From positions 18,899-82,898 of the forward strand of contig CANQNW010000010.1 in the NCBI GenBank assembly GCA_947625305.1: a DNA stretch of 64,000 nucleotides. The letters are read 5' to 3'. Under the pieces are notes generated by a model. It made no database searches and was not told where the DNA came from. It saw only the letters and a program-made list of their open reading frames with translations. Origin of the DNA: Candidatus Gastranaerophilales bacterium. GTDB taxonomy: Bacteria; Cyanobacteriota; Vampirovibrionia; Gastranaerophilales; Gastranaerophilaceae. Below, one piece after another: positions 36,386 through 45,629 of this stretch (position 1 is the first letter of the stretch; every line of letters starts with the position of its first letter). Made by a program: the position numbers and the translations under genes.

Positions 36386-37216
36386 TTAAGACTTTTTATA
36401 CTCTTGAGGAGCATCTTCTCTTTCCTGATTCCACCTGTCAAGCCCCATCTGTTTACGGATTAACCCTATACCGACATGAACTCTCCATTCATCCATTCTT
36501 AACTGAGCTGCAATAATTTTATGGCATCCTATGGGAGGCAAAGGAAGTAGCGGTTCGTACAAATTTTTAATCGCAAATAATTGATCGGGCGAAACCGCAA
36601 GTTTTCTTTTCGGAAACGGCAATTTTGGAAGCATTAATTTTTGTCTTACAAGATTAATGCCAAAAAATACTTTTCTGGGTTCAAGCCCTATTGCCTGACC
36701 TATAATTTCATGTATATCAGGGTTAGGCAGAGGTAATGCTTTTTTATATAAAATTTCTATCTGTTCAATCTGCTCTTTGCTTACCAAAAGTTGTTTTTGT
36801 CTTTGCGGTCTGTTTTTTGGTCTTGGTTTATTAAATCCGCCGGGACGATTGTTAAAATTACCTCTTGGTCTTTGCCCGTTATCATTTCTCTGTCTGTTAT
36901 ATGGTCTTTGAAACCCGCCTCTATTGTCATGCGGTCTGTCATTTCTGTTATAATTTCTGTTATATTGCGGTCTTTGAGAATGTTCCCTATCTTGATTATC
37001 TCTGTTATTATATCTCGGTCTTTCTTCCCTCTGTTCATCGGAACCAAAAGAATAGGAATTTCTTCCCGTTGAAGATGTTTGAGAAGAATTTGCAGCTTCT
37101 TGTGATAATTCCTCCGTATATTTTTTATCGGAATATAAGCAGTTAGGACAAATTACCCTTTTTGGGTTTTTCGTTTCAAATTCGGCTCCGCATTTAATAC
37201 ACTTATTTACATACAT
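36386..37216 (-). CDS. Zinc-ribbon, Arg/Asn-rich protein with tandem C-terminal helical domain
   Basis: 276 residues. N-terminal zinc ribbon of four Cys (CIKCGAEF...VICPNC, residues 6-26); disordered Arg/Asn/Gly/Pro-rich segment at about 50-145 (repeated RPQYNRN, RPHDNRGG, GQRPRGNFN), resembling RNA-binding RGG regions; then two copies of a ~55-residue domain with shared phrasing (xLYKKALPLPNPDIHEIIGQ and xLYEPLLPLPPIGCHKIIAA, each followed by a V-x-x-G-I-x-L-(I/V)-R segment). First gene of the rimM-trmD string, so ribosome or tRNA association is a reasonable guess. AAGGGAC precedes the ATG. No named family recognised. Confidence 0.75.
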   Translation of the reverse strand: MYVNKCIKCGAEFETKNPKRVICPNCLYSDKKYTEELSQEAANSSQTSSTGRNSYSFGSDEQREERPRYNNRDNQDREHSQRPQYNRNYNRNDRPHDNRGGFQRPYNRQRNDNGQRPRGNFNNRPGGFNKPRPKNRPQRQKQLLVSKEQIEQIEILYKKALPLPNPDIHEIIGQAIGLEPRKVFFGINLVRQKLMLPKLPFPKRKLAVSPDQLFAIKNLYEPLLPLPPIGCHKIIAAQLRMDEWRVHVGIGLIRKQMGLDRWNQEREDAPQEYKKS

Positions 37217-37491
37217 TTAACGTGTCCCTTATATTTTAAAAGTTAATCTCTCTCCCAATTAGGATTTCTTCTGCTTTAAAAAATTCAATGTTGATTAGAT
37301 TTTTTCTACCTTTACAAATATTTTAATATAATAATTTAAATTTGTCACTAAGATATATATATGAACTTAAATATAATTTTAATCCAAAGCAGGAATATTT
37401 ACAAGAAATAATAAGAATGCTAAGATTTATTACAAAATAAAGCAAAAAAAATTTTTTCGTTTTTTTATCCAAATAACAATTTGGAGTTATT

Positions 37492-38487
37492 ATGAAAATT
37501 TCAGAAATAAATTATATAAATTATAATTATAAACCTGTTTTTCAAAAAAGAGGATCTAACAATAAATCCGATTCTTTTGTATATAGCCAAAATGAGCAGA
37601 GCAAGACTAAAAAAACAACAAGTCAGCCTTTTATCAGAAGGGTAAATACGGATAAACTTGAATTACAACAGGATGTTTCTGATTTAAAATTTGTATCGGA
37701 GGGAGTATATCCAAGCAGAATTGTTGCAGGCTGTAATATTAATGAATTATCAGGATTTAGAAACTGCGAAACTGTTGTAATTACTTCACAAATAAATACA
37801 ATGAGTAATTTCAAAAAAATTGTAATTTCAGCAAAATCATTTATAAAAAATATTAAAAACTGCATATTCTGCGGTGTTGAAAAAGGAATTGCAGGCAGCA
37901 TAGAATCTTTCGCAACCCTTGTCAGTTCAAATTCCCGAGCAGACAGGATATCTTCGTATGCAACAAGGCTTAACGGTTCAGATATTAAAGTTAAAAATAT
38001 AAAAACAAATATTTTAAATGTATCGGGAGATAGTTCTGCTGATGATACGGTTATAGATAATGCGGATGTTTCAAGTTCTAATTTTAAAGCTCCCAATATT
38101 GATTATTTTGACAGCACGATTAGACAGACACATGACTTTAAAAATGACGGACAGGCTTATATCCATAAGTGTGCAATTAAAAATTTAACCTGCGAATCAT
38201 TAAATGCGATAAATACAAAAATCGGAACGGTTACAATGAACGGGAATAAAACGTCAGTAGTTTCAAATTCCGAAATTGATAATTATGTAACCTCAGAAAG
38301 TGATTTAATTTTAACTAATACACACATCAAAAAACTGGTCGTCCCCGGGAAAAATAAAAAAGTATATATTTCAACAGACGACAACTCAAAAATAGATGAT
38401 TTTAAATTTGATGATAAAGCAAGCTTTGTAATAATTAATAATTTTGATAAAAACAAATCAACTTATATTTCAAAATCCGGCAAATAA
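37492..38487 (+). CDS. Unknown protein with beta-solenoid-like repeats and PxF N-terminal motif
   Basis: 331 residues, no signal peptide or membrane segment. N-terminus MKISEINYINYNYKPVFQKR, followed by a polar linker to about residue 55, then irregular strand repeats of about 20-22 residues rich in Asn/Thr/Ser/Ile (for example IKVKNIKTNILNVSG, CESLNAINTKIGTVTMNGN), like bactofilin or adhesin beta-helices. The next gene encodes a paralogue with a similar start and a matching C-terminal block (NTHIKKLVVPGKNKKV here, NSHVCKIVIPEVAKKV there). GGAG sits 7 nt before ATG. Function unknown; probably a structural or surface polymer. Confidence 0.7.
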   Translation: MKISEINYINYNYKPVFQKRGSNNKSDSFVYSQNEQSKTKKTTSQPFIRRVNTDKLELQQDVSDLKFVSEGVYPSRIVAGCNINELSGFRNCETVVITSQINTMSNFKKIVISAKSFIKNIKNCIFCGVEKGIAGSIESFATLVSSNSRADRISSYATRLNGSDIKVKNIKTNILNVSGDSSADDTVIDNADVSSSNFKAPNIDYFDSTIRQTHDFKNDGQAYIHKCAIKNLTCESLNAINTKIGTVTMNGNKTSVVSNSEIDNYVTSESDLILTNTHIKKLVVPGKNKKVYISTDDNSKIDDFKFDDKASFVIINNFDKNKSTYISKSGK

Positions 38488-38612
38488 AAGGAAAAAAATT
38501 AACAGGTTAAGAAGTGTTACAATTTAGCCCCAAAAAACACTATTAAATCTGGCAAAAGGATTTGTGTGTGTTAATATGCAAGTATAAATTGAGTTTAATA
38601 AGGGATATAATT

Positions 38613-39455
38613 ATGAGAGTATCTGCAGTTGCCGGAATAAAAAATAATATAAATCCTATTTTTAAAGGGAACAAACAAACTACCACGCCATGGGATATGG
38701 ATATATTTGAAAGCTGCGAACCTAAACCGCTTATAACAAAAAAATCCCGTATTGAGGGTAAAAATCTTGATGAAGTATATCTAAAACCAAACAGGTATGA
38801 ATCTTCTATAGGATTATACAAAACCCGTAAAGTATTAAATTCTAAAATAGGTAAACTTGAAGGATATTACCCTATTGAAGTTAAAATATCAAATTCACAA
38901 ATCGGTGAAGCCTCAAGATTTAAAAAAATTGAACTCGCAGAAAATGTTCAAGCGGACAAACTGCAATCAACATCAGCAATAATAATTTCAGGTGATAATA
39001 CAAAAGTAAATGATGCAACCACTTCTATAATGACTGTCTGCGGCAGTGAAATTAATTCTCTAAAGTGCGAGACTTTAACTGCAAAAGATTCAGTAATAAA
39101 TTCCGCATATATAAAAGGTCTTTTACATAGTAACGAGAATAATGACAAAAAACAATTTCTGAATATATATAATACTAAGATAAAAAGTCTAAATATTAAT
39201 CCTAAAGGCGAATATCAATTTAATAACTCTCATGTATGCAAAATTGTAATACCCGAGGTAGCTAAAAAAGTTTCATTTTATCCTTCCATTTCCTTAATAA
39301 AAAACGGAAATTCCGTAATAGGTTCTTTTGAAAATAATTCTAATTATATTGTTACAATTGAATTTTATAAAGACGGGAAATATTTACATTCAAAACTGGT
39401 TCCTCCTGAAACAGTTTATGATACCGAAACTCTTGAAAAGTTTTTTGAAGGCTAA
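38613..39455 (+). CDS. Paralogue of preceding beta-solenoid-like protein
   Basis: 280 residues. N-terminus MRVSAVAGIKNNINPIFKGN matches the start of the previous gene in pattern (M-basic-aliphatic-S, then P-[VI]-F about 14-15 residues in). Repeats such as KLEGYYPIEVKISNSQIGEA and INSLKCETLTAKDSVINSA follow, then the shared C-terminal block. Start ATG 38613 follows AGGG; upstream in-frame codons lack an SD. Tandem gene duplication with strong divergence. Function unknown. Confidence 0.7.
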   Translation: MRVSAVAGIKNNINPIFKGNKQTTTPWDMDIFESCEPKPLITKKSRIEGKNLDEVYLKPNRYESSIGLYKTRKVLNSKIGKLEGYYPIEVKISNSQIGEASRFKKIELAENVQADKLQSTSAIIISGDNTKVNDATTSIMTVCGSEINSLKCETLTAKDSVINSAYIKGLLHSNENNDKKQFLNIYNTKIKSLNINPKGEYQFNNSHVCKIVIPEVAKKVSFYPSISLIKNGNSVIGSFENNSNYIVTIEFYKDGKYLHSKLVPPETVYDTETLEKFFEG

Positions 39456-39495
39456 AAATTCACATACTTAGCGTATATAAAATTAAAAGTTTCTT

Positions 39496-40380
39496 CTACT
39501 TACTGTTTTTTAGATTGTAAGTCATAACTACATCGTTTCCCTGTTCCGATATATATAAAACATCATCTTTTATATACAAGAAATAAGGATGTGAGACTTT
39601 ATCCATAAAAACACTTACCTGTCCCGCTTTTGTAACTTTTAAAATATTATTTGCATCATAATTTGCGACATAAAGATTATCATAATTATCTATAGCAAGC
39701 CCGACAGGGCCTTCAAGTAGATAATCTTTTACAAAATTTGTTTTATTCTTGCTGTTATCTAATTTTATAATTGCATTATCCGAATAGCTTGCAACATACA
39801 TATTACCCTCTGAATCAACAACCATGCCCGCAGGTGAATTGAATTTATCAATCAGAACTCTTTTGTTATTATTTGCCGTTGTAACTTTTGCTCTTTCAAT
39901 TTTATTAACCTGTGCATCCATCATTTCTTTTGCATCTCGGCTCAATTGCTGAACCGTAGCATAATTTTCATAATCATAAGGAATATATTTTAAATACTTC
40001 ATTGCAAGTGCGTAGTTTTTTCTGTTATACGAAATTTTTGCCGCCTGAAGTATTGAATCATAATCATGCGGATTTAATGCAATAATTTTTACGTAGGTAT
40101 TATATGCCTCATCATATTTTTTTTGCGAAATATAAATAGCAGCTATATTATAAAGGGCATCAGTCATATTAGGATTGAAAGACAGTGCTTTTTGAAATGC
40201 GCTGATTGCATTATCATATGCTTTTGACCTTGTTAAATCAATACCTGATTTATATGCAGCCATTGCTTTTTCTATATCTTCCTCCGATACTTCGATTTCT
40301 TGAGCAAAACTGTTAAGTCCTGCCATAAATAAGACTAAAAGCAACAATATATTTAATACTAATATTTTTTTTATTTTCAT
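39496..40380 (-). CDS. Exported TPR plus NHL-repeat protein
   Basis: 294 residues. Signal peptide 1-26 (LLLLVLFMAGLNSFA-QE), three to four TPR units (about 38-150), then NHL/beta-propeller blades (FNSPAGMVVDSEGNMYVASYSDNAIIKL, GPVGLAIDNYDNLYVANYDANNILKV). Only two or three blades are present, fewer than a closed six-blade propeller, so it may be short or oligomeric. Starts by 1-bp overlap with the gatA stop (TAATG). Probably a periplasmic binding scaffold; substrate unknown. Confidence 0.82.
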   Translation of the reverse strand: MKIKKILVLNILLLLVLFMAGLNSFAQEIEVSEEDIEKAMAAYKSGIDLTRSKAYDNAISAFQKALSFNPNMTDALYNIAAIYISQKKYDEAYNTYVKIIALNPHDYDSILQAAKISYNRKNYALAMKYLKYIPYDYENYATVQQLSRDAKEMMDAQVNKIERAKVTTANNNKRVLIDKFNSPAGMVVDSEGNMYVASYSDNAIIKLDNSKNKTNFVKDYLLEGPVGLAIDNYDNLYVANYDANNILKVTKAGQVSVFMDKVSHPYFLYIKDDVLYISEQGNDVVMTYNLKNSK

Positions 40381-41858
40381 TACACCGCAATCATTGTAGA
40401 ATTCTTATAATTAAATTGTACAGCCTCTTCAAGCTTAAAGGCAACATTTAAAAGTTTTTCTTCATTTAAACAATCTGCCAAAAGCTGTATACCGATTGGC
40501 ATTCCGCCATTATCAAGCGCAACGGGAATACTCATAGCAGGTATACCTGCAAGATTTGCAGTAATTGTAGCAATATCGGTTAAGTACATGCTTAGCGGAT
40601 CTTCTACCTTTGAACCTATATCAAATGCCGTATTCGGGCAGGTAGGAGATAATAATACATCAACTTTTTTAAATGCATTATCAAAGTCATTTTTAACAAG
40701 TCTTCTTACCTGCTGAGCTTTTTTATAATAAGCATCGTAATATCCTGAACTTAGTGCATAAGTTCCGAGCATTATTCTTCTTTTTACTTCATCGCCAAAG
40801 CCTTCTGCTCTTGTTTTGACGTACATATCATAAAGTGTATCAACATCTTTTGCTCTGTAGCCGTATTTTACACCGTCAAATCTTGCTAAGTTTGAACTTG
40901 CCTCAGCTGTTGCAACGATGTAATATACTGCAATCGAATATTTAATAAGAGGAAGTGAAATTTCAACTATTTCTGCTCCAAGCGACTTATATGTTTCAAG
41001 TGCTTTTTGAACAGCGGATGAAACATCCTCCGCAAGTCCTTCCATGCATAATTCTTTAATATACCCTATTTTTACACCTTTTAAATCATTTTTTAAATCT
41101 TTAGTAAAATCAGGCGGAGTTTGATTTAAAGAGGTTGAATCTTTTTCATCAGGCCCTGATATAACATTTAATAACATAGCCGCATCTTCAACCGTTCTTG
41201 TAATAGGTCCTATTTGGTCAAGTGATGAAGCAAAAGCTATCAACCCATAACGAGAAACTCTGCCGTATGTGGGTTTTAAGCCGACAAGCCCGCAAAAACT
41301 TGCGGGTAATCTTATACTTCCGCCCGTATCTGAACCTAATGCAACTGTTGCCTCGCCTGCTGATACTGCAGCTGCGCTGCCGCCCGAACTTCCGCCCGGT
41401 ACTTTATTTAAATTCCAAGGATTTCTTACTATTTTAAATGCTGAATTTTCATTACTTGAACCCATTGCAAATTCGTCAAGATTTGCTTTTCCTATTATCG
41501 GGATTAAATTTGATTTTAATTTTTGTGTAACCGTTGCATCATAAGGGGATATAAAGTTTGCTAATATCTTACTTGAGGCTGTTGTCGGGTAAGATTTTAA
41601 ATTTATGTTATCCTTTAGAGCCAGCGGAATTCCTGCCAACGGTGCAATTTCTTCATTTTTTGCTATTTTTTCATCAACTTTTTTCGCTGTTTCAAGTGCA
41701 TAATCTCTTGTTAAAGAATTATATGCTCCAATCTTATCATCGATGTTTTCAACTTTTTTATATACGGTTTCAACGAGTTCTGCTGCACTTACTTCTTTAT
41801 TTAACAGTGCTTTTCTCTGTTCTGATGCCGATTTTGTGATTAATTCACTTATTTCCAA
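40380..41858 (-). CDS. gatA: Asp-tRNA(Asn)/Glu-tRNA(Gln) amidotransferase subunit A
   Basis: Amidase subunit that releases ammonia from glutamine to convert mischarged Glu-tRNA(Gln)/Asp-tRNA(Asn). 492 residues. Ser-cisSer-Lys triad visible: Lys in LALKDNI near 80, Ser in GGSSGGSAAAVSAG near 155, and Ser in GSDTGGSIRLPASFCG near 178. Start is TTG 41858 with AGAGG about 8 nt upstream; a TATAAT further upstream gives a short leader. gatB and gatC are not in the window. Implies the indirect pathway to Gln- and/or Asn-tRNA. Confidence 0.96.
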   Translation of the reverse strand: MEISELITKSASEQRKALLNKEVSAAELVETVYKKVENIDDKIGAYNSLTRDYALETAKKVDEKIAKNEEIAPLAGIPLALKDNINLKSYPTTASSKILANFISPYDATVTQKLKSNLIPIIGKANLDEFAMGSSNENSAFKIVRNPWNLNKVPGGSSGGSAAAVSAGEATVALGSDTGGSIRLPASFCGLVGLKPTYGRVSRYGLIAFASSLDQIGPITRTVEDAAMLLNVISGPDEKDSTSLNQTPPDFTKDLKNDLKGVKIGYIKELCMEGLAEDVSSAVQKALETYKSLGAEIVEISLPLIKYSIAVYYIVATAEASSNLARFDGVKYGYRAKDVDTLYDMYVKTRAEGFGDEVKRRIMLGTYALSSGYYDAYYKKAQQVRRLVKNDFDNAFKKVDVLLSPTCPNTAFDIGSKVEDPLSMYLTDIATITANLAGIPAMSIPVALDNGGMPIGIQLLADCLNEEKLLNVAFKLEEAVQFNYKNSTMIAV

Positions 41859-41959
41859 TTTTATATCCTCTCATGCTTTTTTCTATATTATAAACTAAAA
41901 ATTTTACTTTTTTCCCTTTTTATAATCTGATGATATTATATATAAAAGAGGGAAAAAAT

Positions 41960-43018
41960 TTGGCTATAATATCAGACGATAACAATATAAAATTTGAAAA
42001 AAAAGTAAACGAAGATACGACCTCAGAAGAAACAGCTTACGATATGTCTTTTGAGGCGAATATCCGCCCGAAGCATTTTGATGAATACATAGGGCAGAGC
42101 AGTTTAAAAGCTGCCTTAAAAATATCAATAGAGGCGGCAAAAAAACGTGAACTCCCGTTAGACCATATTTTATTTTACGGGCCGCCGGGGCTTGGGAAAA
42201 CAACCCTTGCTACAGTTATCGCAACAGAGATGAATTCAAATATTAAAATCACATCTGCTCCTGCGCTTGAAAGACCGAGAGATATTATCGGCATATTAAT
42301 GTCTTTAAAAGCAGGCGATGTTTTATTTATTGATGAAATTCACAGACTTAATAAAATTTCTGAGGAAATATTATACCCCGCAATGGAAGATTTTTATCTT
42401 GATATGACAACGGGGAAATCCCAAACTTTAAAATCCATAAGAATACCCATTCCGAAATTTACTTTAATCGGGGCAACAACAAAAGCAGGCGCACTATCAG
42501 GGCCGTTAAGGGACAGATTCGGAATTATTCACAGGCTTGAATTTTATACAGAAGAAGAACTTACTCAAGTAATAAAAAGGACTGCGCAAATCCTTGATAT
42601 TGAAATAAATGAAGAAGGAGCAAAAGCCATAGCTAAAAGGTCAAGAGGAACTCCCAGAATTGCGAACAGGCTCGTTAAACGGGTAAGAGATTATGCTATA
42701 GTCAAATCAGACGGTAATATTGACGAAAAAACAGCAAATAAGGCTCTTGATATACTTCAAATTGATAAATTCGGGCTTGATAACACAGATAGAGCCTTAT
42801 TGAATTTAATCGCAGAAAAATACTCGGGAGGTCCCGTCGGCATTGAAACTCTGGCAACGGCGCTCGGAGAAGATACAAGAACAATTGAAGACGTCTATGA
42901 ACCGTATCTTCTGCAGCAAGGCTACATTCAAAGAACTCCGAGAGGCAGAAAATTAACAGAGCATGCCTGCAAGTGTTTTAATTTAAAAAATATTAATTTC
43001 CAGCAGTCTTTATTTTAA
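41960..43018 (+). CDS. ruvB: Holliday junction branch-migration helicase RuvB
   Basis: Hexameric AAA+ motor that drives branch migration with RuvA. 352 residues. Signatures: [11 protein letters not shown], Walker [13 protein letters not shown], Walker [10 protein letters not shown], sensor [10 protein letters not shown], Arg finger GPLRDRFG, C-terminal winged helix ([30 protein letters not shown]). Start set at TTG 41960, which has AGAGGG 7 nt upstream; the in-frame ATG at 41930 lies only 3 nt after a TATAAT and would be at or upstream of the transcript start. Divergent from gatA. Confidence 0.95.
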   Translation: MAIISDDNNIKFEKKVNEDTTSEETAYDMSFEANIRPKHFDEYIGQSSLKAALKISIEAAKKRELPLDHILFYGPPGLGKTTLATVIATEMNSNIKITSAPALERPRDIIGILMSLKAGDVLFIDEIHRLNKISEEILYPAMEDFYLDMTTGKSQTLKSIRIPIPKFTLIGATTKAGALSGPLRDRFGIIHRLEFYTEEELTQVIKRTAQILDIEINEEGAKAIAKRSRGTPRIANRLVKRVRDYAIVKSDGNIDEKTANKALDILQIDKFGLDNTDRALLNLIAEKYSGGPVGIETLATALGEDTRTIEDVYEPYLLQQGYIQRTPRGRKLTEHACKCFNLKNINFQQSLF

Positions 43019-43062
43019 CAGGCAAAAAAATTTTTCAGATGTTTTATTAACGGATGGTGATA

Positions 43063-43139
43063 TATAATCTAGTGTCGCACTCTCAAAATTTTACTCACAC
43101 CATTTCGTGGCTTATCGTAAAATTTTGTTCGGACAAATT
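43063..43139. repeat. Dispersed intergenic repeat, copy 1 (internally deleted)
   Basis: Begins TATAATCTAGTGTCGCACTCT and ends CTTATCGTAAAATTTTGTTC-GGACAAAT. Both ends recur in the copy at 58.2 kb with a longer middle. It lies directly before the SD of the 98-codon gene. Confidence 0.75.
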
Positions 43140-43151
43140 AAGGAGAAACCT

Positions 43152-43448
43152 ATGGCTGTATCATTTGGTCAGATGACAATTCTAAAATTCGGGACAGAAG
43201 AAAGTGCTAAAAATGCGGTAAAAAATTTTAAACCTGACGGAAAATTAACGGTAAATAAAAAAGAAGTTACTTATATTCCGAGTAAAGATTTAAAAGAAAT
43301 ACACGATATCGCAACCTTAAAAGCAAATGCCTGGAGCAGTTTAATTGAATTATCGCAGAAAGAAAAAAATCACATTTGGTTTACCTGCTATAATCAATGC
43401 TTAGAAGATGCCAAAGCAAATGCGAAAGTAATTGATATGCAAATATAA
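43152..43448 (+). CDS. 98-residue unknown protein
   Basis: Starts MAVSFGQMTILKFG after AAGGAG with ideal spacing; an in-frame start 15 codons earlier falls inside the dispersed repeat and is rejected. Soluble, mixed alpha/beta, with a C-terminal helical half (KEIHDIATLKANAWSSLIEL ... FTCYNQCLEDAKANAKVI). No family recognised. Its stop directly abuts the stop of the convergent WYL gene, and it sits at the edge of the accessory region. Confidence 0.65.
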   Translation: MAVSFGQMTILKFGTEESAKNAVKNFKPDGKLTVNKKEVTYIPSKDLKEIHDIATLKANAWSSLIELSQKEKNHIWFTCYNQCLEDAKANAKVIDMQI

Positions 43449-44423
43449 TCAGCATAAATTATCTAAAACTTCTTTAATATAAGCTTTATAAAATTCTTTT
43501 AATTTACTCGGCTTTTTAATTTTGACATTTTTCCCCCATTTAAAGAGTTCAAAACATATTGCCATAAGTCCGCCCGAGGTAAATTTTACTTTAACATTAC
43601 CGCTATCAAGCCGTTTAATTTTTTGCGTTGGGTGAAAATGGTAGTTTAGAACATCCTCAGCTATTGATTTATCAAATTCCAATACAACATTAACGGGTTC
43701 TTCCTGATATATTGAAAATGATTTATTACAATATTCCTTCAATGAAAATTTCTCGTCTTTGTCAAAATATTCTTCGGTAATTTCAAGATTTTTTATTTTA
43801 TCAACCTTATAAAGCCTCAAATCATTTACATACTCATTATAGCCTACAAGATAATATTTATCTGAAATTATCACACCATAAGGATTTAGAGTGATTGTGC
43901 GGTTTCCTTTATCCGTTAGATAATCAAACTTAATTTTTTTAAACGAGAGCATTGCACATCTAAGCATTTCCATAGTTTTAGGGTCGGCTTTTACCCTTGA
44001 ATACTGCCTTACGGCAAAGCCTTCAGATTCTATAACAGCTTCAATATCGTTTTCTAAGGCCCTTGCGTTTTTTTGAGGGGTCAGCGCTTTTATTTTTAAA
44101 ATCAATTCATTAAGCTGTTTTTTCTTGTTTTCATCATCCGATAGACCCTTTAAATACTCTAAATTTGCAAAATCATCAACCGAAAAAGAAATTAAAGAGT
44201 TCATTGTACCTTTAGCAAAACGCCAGCGCTTTTTCTTATCAAATGACGGTACTTCTTCGATTTTTTCAGGGAACATTTCAAATAATAATGTTTTCATCCG
44301 TTCAGCAGAGCGCCTTGAGCATTCAAAATGCTCTTGAATATCATAAATACAAAGCCCCGTGAAGCTGTTTTGAAACATCATTGCGAGTTCTATTATCTGT
44401 TCCGCTTTATTTAATCGTGACAT
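43449..44423 (-). CDS. WYL-domain transcriptional regulator
   Basis: 324 residues. N-terminal helix-turn-helix (LCIYDIQEHFECSRRSAERMKTLL, DeoR-like) and a WYL domain at about 140-220 (IKFDYLTDKGNRTITLNPYGVIISDKYYLVGYNEYVNDLRLYKVDKI), followed by the WCX extension. WYL regulators bind nucleic-acid ligands and often control defence genes. The start overlaps the PD-(D/E)XK nuclease gene by 13 bp, so the two are a coupled pair. A likely operator is the inverted repeat at 45576-45596 in the divergent promoter region. Confidence 0.9.
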   Translation of the reverse strand: MSRLNKAEQIIELAMMFQNSFTGLCIYDIQEHFECSRRSAERMKTLLFEMFPEKIEEVPSFDKKKRWRFAKGTMNSLISFSVDDFANLEYLKGLSDDENKKKQLNELILKIKALTPQKNARALENDIEAVIESEGFAVRQYSRVKADPKTMEMLRCAMLSFKKIKFDYLTDKGNRTITLNPYGVIISDKYYLVGYNEYVNDLRLYKVDKIKNLEITEEYFDKDEKFSLKEYCNKSFSIYQEEPVNVVLEFDKSIAEDVLNYHFHPTQKIKRLDSGNVKVKFTSGGLMAICFELFKWGKNVKIKKPSKLKEFYKAYIKEVLDNLC

Positions 44424-45532
44424 TTATTTTCCCTTATTGTATATACTTTTTCTAAATCAGCTTGAACTTTTTTCTTTAATTTTTCTACGGTGTAATTTGA
44501 TATATCAATTTTTTTGTATAAATACATTTCTTTATCATTGCTGTAACCGCCCCAAGTACCTGTACTCTGAGGCTTAAAAAACTCACTGTATTCTTTGCAC
44601 AAGTAATCATAGCCTGCTTGTTTATTTTCTTTATCTCTACGTCCGTTTTTTGGCTTTGTTATGCCACATTGAGCCTTATGTAATCCTGCGTAATATCGAT
44701 AATACTTTCCCCATAAACTTACACCAAGGTAGCACAAATCGCGTCTTTTCTCTTCATCATCATCCCAAGCACCGGGAAAATAAAAAAGAATATCACTATA
44801 GACTTTTAAATCTCTACCGCAATCAATATCTATTTTATCTATTTGTCCTTTAAATTCAAAACCTTCCAAAACAGTTTCAGTTAATTTTGAAATAAAAATT
44901 TTTTCAATGGTTTTAGAAAAATTTATCTTTTCTGCTTCTTTCTGTATGTCCAAATCCTTGATTATTTTTATTAAATCATCGATTTTATCGTCTGAATTAA
45001 TAATAATACTACTTTTTAGATTATTTAATAATTCCAAAAAATTAATATAGTTTTTAATTATTACATAATCATCTTTTTCTATTGAATTTATTTTTCGACT
45101 GAATAAAGATTTTGAGTTATTTAATGCTTTTTGCAATCCGTTTTTTATATCTTCATAGAAATTCATCTCCGATAATGAAAAAGTAGGTTTAAAATAACTG
45201 ATTAATTTAATTTCTTTTTTTTCATTCTTGCATTCATTATAGTACTTTTTTAATTGGTTTTGATTTGGCATACATTTAAATTTATTTTCAATAATTATAT
45301 GTTTATCATTTATTTTTAACAGTAGATCATTATTATTTTCTTCTCTAAAAACTTTTACTTCACTTTTTCCATCATATTTTGGATAAAAAACAGATGTAAA
45401 AATTTTCGGATATTTTCTAATCATCCAAGCCCACACATTACTATGAAACAATTCTCTTGATGTTAAAGACATTGAGAACATTGCATTATCGGATAATTTT
45501 TCTATTATTTCAAGAATTTTATCTTTATACAT
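44411..45532 (-). CDS. PD-(D/E)XK nuclease-family protein
   Basis: 373 residues. The N-terminal quarter matches the PDDEXK_4 layout: ELFHSNVWAWMIRKYP, then VFREENNNDLLLKINDKHIIIENKFKCMPNQNQLKKYYNE, giving the catalytic D-x(9)-E-x-K pattern and the following Gln-rich helix. The C-terminal half is Trp/Tyr-rich (WGKYYRYYAGLHKAQC, STGTWGGYSNDKEMYLYKKID) and may recognise the target. AAGGATATAAA precedes the ATG. Coupled to a WYL regulator and divergent from a reverse transcriptase operon; a role in anti-phage defence is likely but inferred. Confidence 0.78.
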   Translation of the reverse strand: MYKDKILEIIEKLSDNAMFSMSLTSRELFHSNVWAWMIRKYPKIFTSVFYPKYDGKSEVKVFREENNNDLLLKINDKHIIIENKFKCMPNQNQLKKYYNECKNEKKEIKLISYFKPTFSLSEMNFYEDIKNGLQKALNNSKSLFSRKINSIEKDDYVIIKNYINFLELLNNLKSSIIINSDDKIDDLIKIIKDLDIQKEAEKINFSKTIEKIFISKLTETVLEGFEFKGQIDKIDIDCGRDLKVYSDILFYFPGAWDDDEEKRRDLCYLGVSLWGKYYRYYAGLHKAQCGITKPKNGRRDKENKQAGYDYLCKEYSEFFKPQSTGTWGGYSNDKEMYLYKKIDISNYTVEKLKKKVQADLEKVYTIRENKCHD

Positions 45533-45575
45533 TTTATATCCTTATTTTTCCTAACATTTTTATTCTACCACATAA

Positions 45576-45596
45576 CCATGTCATATTTTGACATGG
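45576..45596. promoter_or_regulatory. Perfect inverted repeat in divergent promoter region (possible operator)
   Basis: CCATGTCA-TATTT-TGACATGG, an 8-bp perfect palindrome with a 5-nt centre, in the 97-bp gap between the nuclease gene and the DnaB-like gene. It embeds TTGACA, a consensus -35, facing the DnaB-like/RT operon. Suited to a dimeric regulator such as the WYL protein, or to a hairpin in RNA. Confidence 0.6.
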
Positions 45597-45629
45597 GTGC
45601 GAGTAATAATAAAAAAAGGAGGATTAATC

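Noticed and set aside
37217..37491. Short frame MNLNIILIQSRN... in the gap before the beta-solenoid pair
   Set aside because: Sixteen codons, no SD, AT-rich filler; the 275-bp gap shows nothing else supportable.
41930..41959. ATG start for ruvB at 41930
   Set aside because: Only 3 nt after a TATAAT, so at or before the transcript start; TTG 41960 has a good SD.
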